This document shows, in pieces, positions 62,446 through 64,000 of a stretch of 64,000 nucleotides of DNA. The stretch comes from Trileptium ribeirensis. Taxonomy: Eukaryota; Nematoda; Enoplea; Enoplida; Thoracostomopsidae. The position numbers and the translations under genes were made by a program. The notes below the pieces were generated by a model. It was not told the DNA's origin and did not search any database. It saw only the letters and a program-made list of their open reading frames with translations. Numbering within the stretch: the first letter of the stretch is position 1; every line of letters starts with the position of its first letter. Where the stretch lies: contig JASANE010018345.1 of the NCBI GenBank assembly GCA_030248225.1, positions 26,597-90,596 of the forward strand, in the 5' to 3' direction.

Positions 62446-64000
62446 ACAACGTGAAGTGCCGCTATGTGCCGACGAAACGGTAGTTGCTGCCAATTATGTC
62501 ATCCAAGGTATACCTGGTTCGTAAGGAGATGCGCATGACAGTATGTTGTGGTGGAATGGTACGGAATGGTTGGCAATGCCTTCGTTATGGCCCAGTGTGG
62601 CCAAATCCGAAACATCTCGTGATGGCGTGCCTGCATTAATTGGTACAGACGATGAGCCGGCGGCGGCTCAACAGATTCCATTTGTAGACACCGGCCTGGA
62701 TGTCACCCGATTCTCATCATTGAGGAAGCTCCTGCGGGTGACCAGTTGGCTACGACGCTTCGCAGACGACCTGCCAACGACTGTAGTGCAGAGGGCGAGA
62801 ATGGGCCGCCAGCAAACTTGGAGGAAGCGGAAAATTTTTGGATTGTTGCAGCCGGGGAACAAAAAAACGGGTGGTAAAATCGCGATTACCAAGGACTTGG
62901 TGACCTTCACCGACAGTGAAGGGATTCTATCATTAAAGAGGGCGACTTCAATCTGCGATGGATCTGTCGGCTGATGCGAGACACCCGATTTTGATGCCAA
63001 AGAACGATCATTTTTCGGATTTGATACGTGCAGATATTGTCATTCCAGAGTATTTCGTCGTATGGATCTAACTCACACTTTATCACGAGTACGTTTGCGC
63101 TACTGGATCGTGCATGCACGAAGTGGAGTGAAGAGAGTGATTCGACAATGCCGTTTGACCAAATTGCTGGGAGGAGGTCGCTTCCAGGTAACAAGACCAT
63201 CCACCCTTTCCGAGATATTGCGAGTCAATCGACGACCGCCGTTCACGTGCGTTGGTGTCAAAATTATTAGGCCCACTGCACATCCAGAGGGATCCAAACT
63301 AAAATAAGAAAAGTCTGGATCTGTCTCTTTACGTGTGCTCTGGTGCGAGCAGTTCATCTCGAAGCCATCGAGGATCAAGCGACAAGTGATTTACGGCCTA
63401 TTGTCTTTGAGCGGCTCTGGGCATCGCTTACGGAGAAGCCGCGAGCGTTATAGTGTCAGACAGACAACGCCAAGAATTTCCATACAGCTGATAACTTTGT
63501 GCGAAAAAATTGGCGTGTGGTTGTAGCTGACCCAACGGTACAAGCGTTTTTGGCAGACAATAGGATCCGATGGAAGTTCATAACTGAGGTAGCTCCCTGG
63601 ATGGGAGGATTTTATGAACGACTAATCAGGTACGTGAAGCGGGCGCTCAGAGTAACTCCCTGGACCACCGATGCGTGACCTTTGCCGAACTGCAAACGGT
63701 TGTCAGTGAGATAGCAATGACCATAAATTCGCGCCCATTGGTCTACATAGAGTCTGACTCCATCAGTCAGACTTTAACACCTCGGCATTTTCTTCAGGGG
63801 CCATCAGCCGTTTCGAGGATCAGGGGACTGACGTTGACGAGTTTCGATCGAAATCGGCGACAGAAGCGAGCCTGGTGAAAAACCTATACGAGCAGCAATA
63901 AAACTATTCTAGATGGATTTTGCAAGTATTGGCAGAATCAATATCTACTTCGTTTGAATCGTCGTTCAAAATGGAATCATTTTGAACATAACATTAGCGA
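62440..64000 (+). mobile_element. Second BEL/Pao copy, RNase H end to integrase C-terminus, partial
   Basis: Matches 53000-54540 of the first element, starting at TTTGACAACGTGAAGTxCCG. The left part (62440-63450) has many small indels and substitutions and is not readable as one frame. The right part (63455-63880) is almost identical to 53995-54415. It extends off the right edge. It includes AWMGGFYER-type integrase and INSRPLVYIES. Confidence 0.88.

Overview
The window is nuclear DNA from an invertebrate-type metazoan. It holds a spliced host gene for a GalNAc-transferase, a nuclear tRNA-Ala, and BEL/Pao, Ty3/gypsy, CR1-like and hAT-type elements. The mix would suit a nematode, flatworm or other invertebrate; I cannot fix the phylum. 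Overall it is AT-rich, with GC-richer islands at about 34.0-37.7, 39-40 and 46.1-46.8 kb.

Left part (1-14 kb): five exons of one minus-strand gene for a polypeptide N-acetylgalactosaminyltransferase (GALNT7/10-like). It starts with a type II membrane-anchor exon at 13903 and runs off the left edge after the exon at 365-484. The splice sites join in phase at every junction. Its introns carry hAT-type miniature elements, diverged tandem repeats and A/C-only low-complexity tracts. From 14 to 19.4 kb there is a small perfect-type hairpin, another complete hAT-type element with TIRs and near-8-bp TSD, and otherwise nothing recognisable.

Middle part (19.4-43 kb): an open two-ORF CR1-like LINE (PHD/RRM-like ORF1; APE-RT ORF2), directly followed by a decayed Ty3/gypsy pol that ends in a PHD finger. 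Then come about 15 kb without genes, densely supplied with short perfect hairpins whose stems differ in sequence but keep pairing. Two families stand out: GA-flanked pentaloop hairpins near 30.4-31.3 kb, and hairpin chains at 36-41.5 kb. A hAT-type copy (33823-42087, TSD CTTATAGG) splits this region and itself carries a 7.6-kb insert with the second hairpin block.

Right part (43-64 kb): a TIR element, a GC-rich repeated segment, tRNA-Ala(UGC), and 185 bp from it a complete BEL/Pao provirus (47595-56690; LTRs, 5-bp TSD AGATA). The provirus has gag, protease, RT, RNase H and integrase, all interrupted by stops and frameshifts. It also has an extra third ORF in the env position with SGNH/GDSL-hydrolase motifs, with a good splice acceptor in front of it and a good splice donor in the 5' leader. 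A minus-strand Ty3/gypsy (CsRn1-like) integrase follows, with a C-terminal PWWP-type domain. It is cut at the RNase H end by a ~27-copy AT-rich minisatellite. A second, mosaic BEL fragment runs off the right edge.

The main themes are retroelements that acquired chromatin-reader or esterase modules (PHD, PWWP, SGNH), and a large non-coding domain built of covarying stem-loops.
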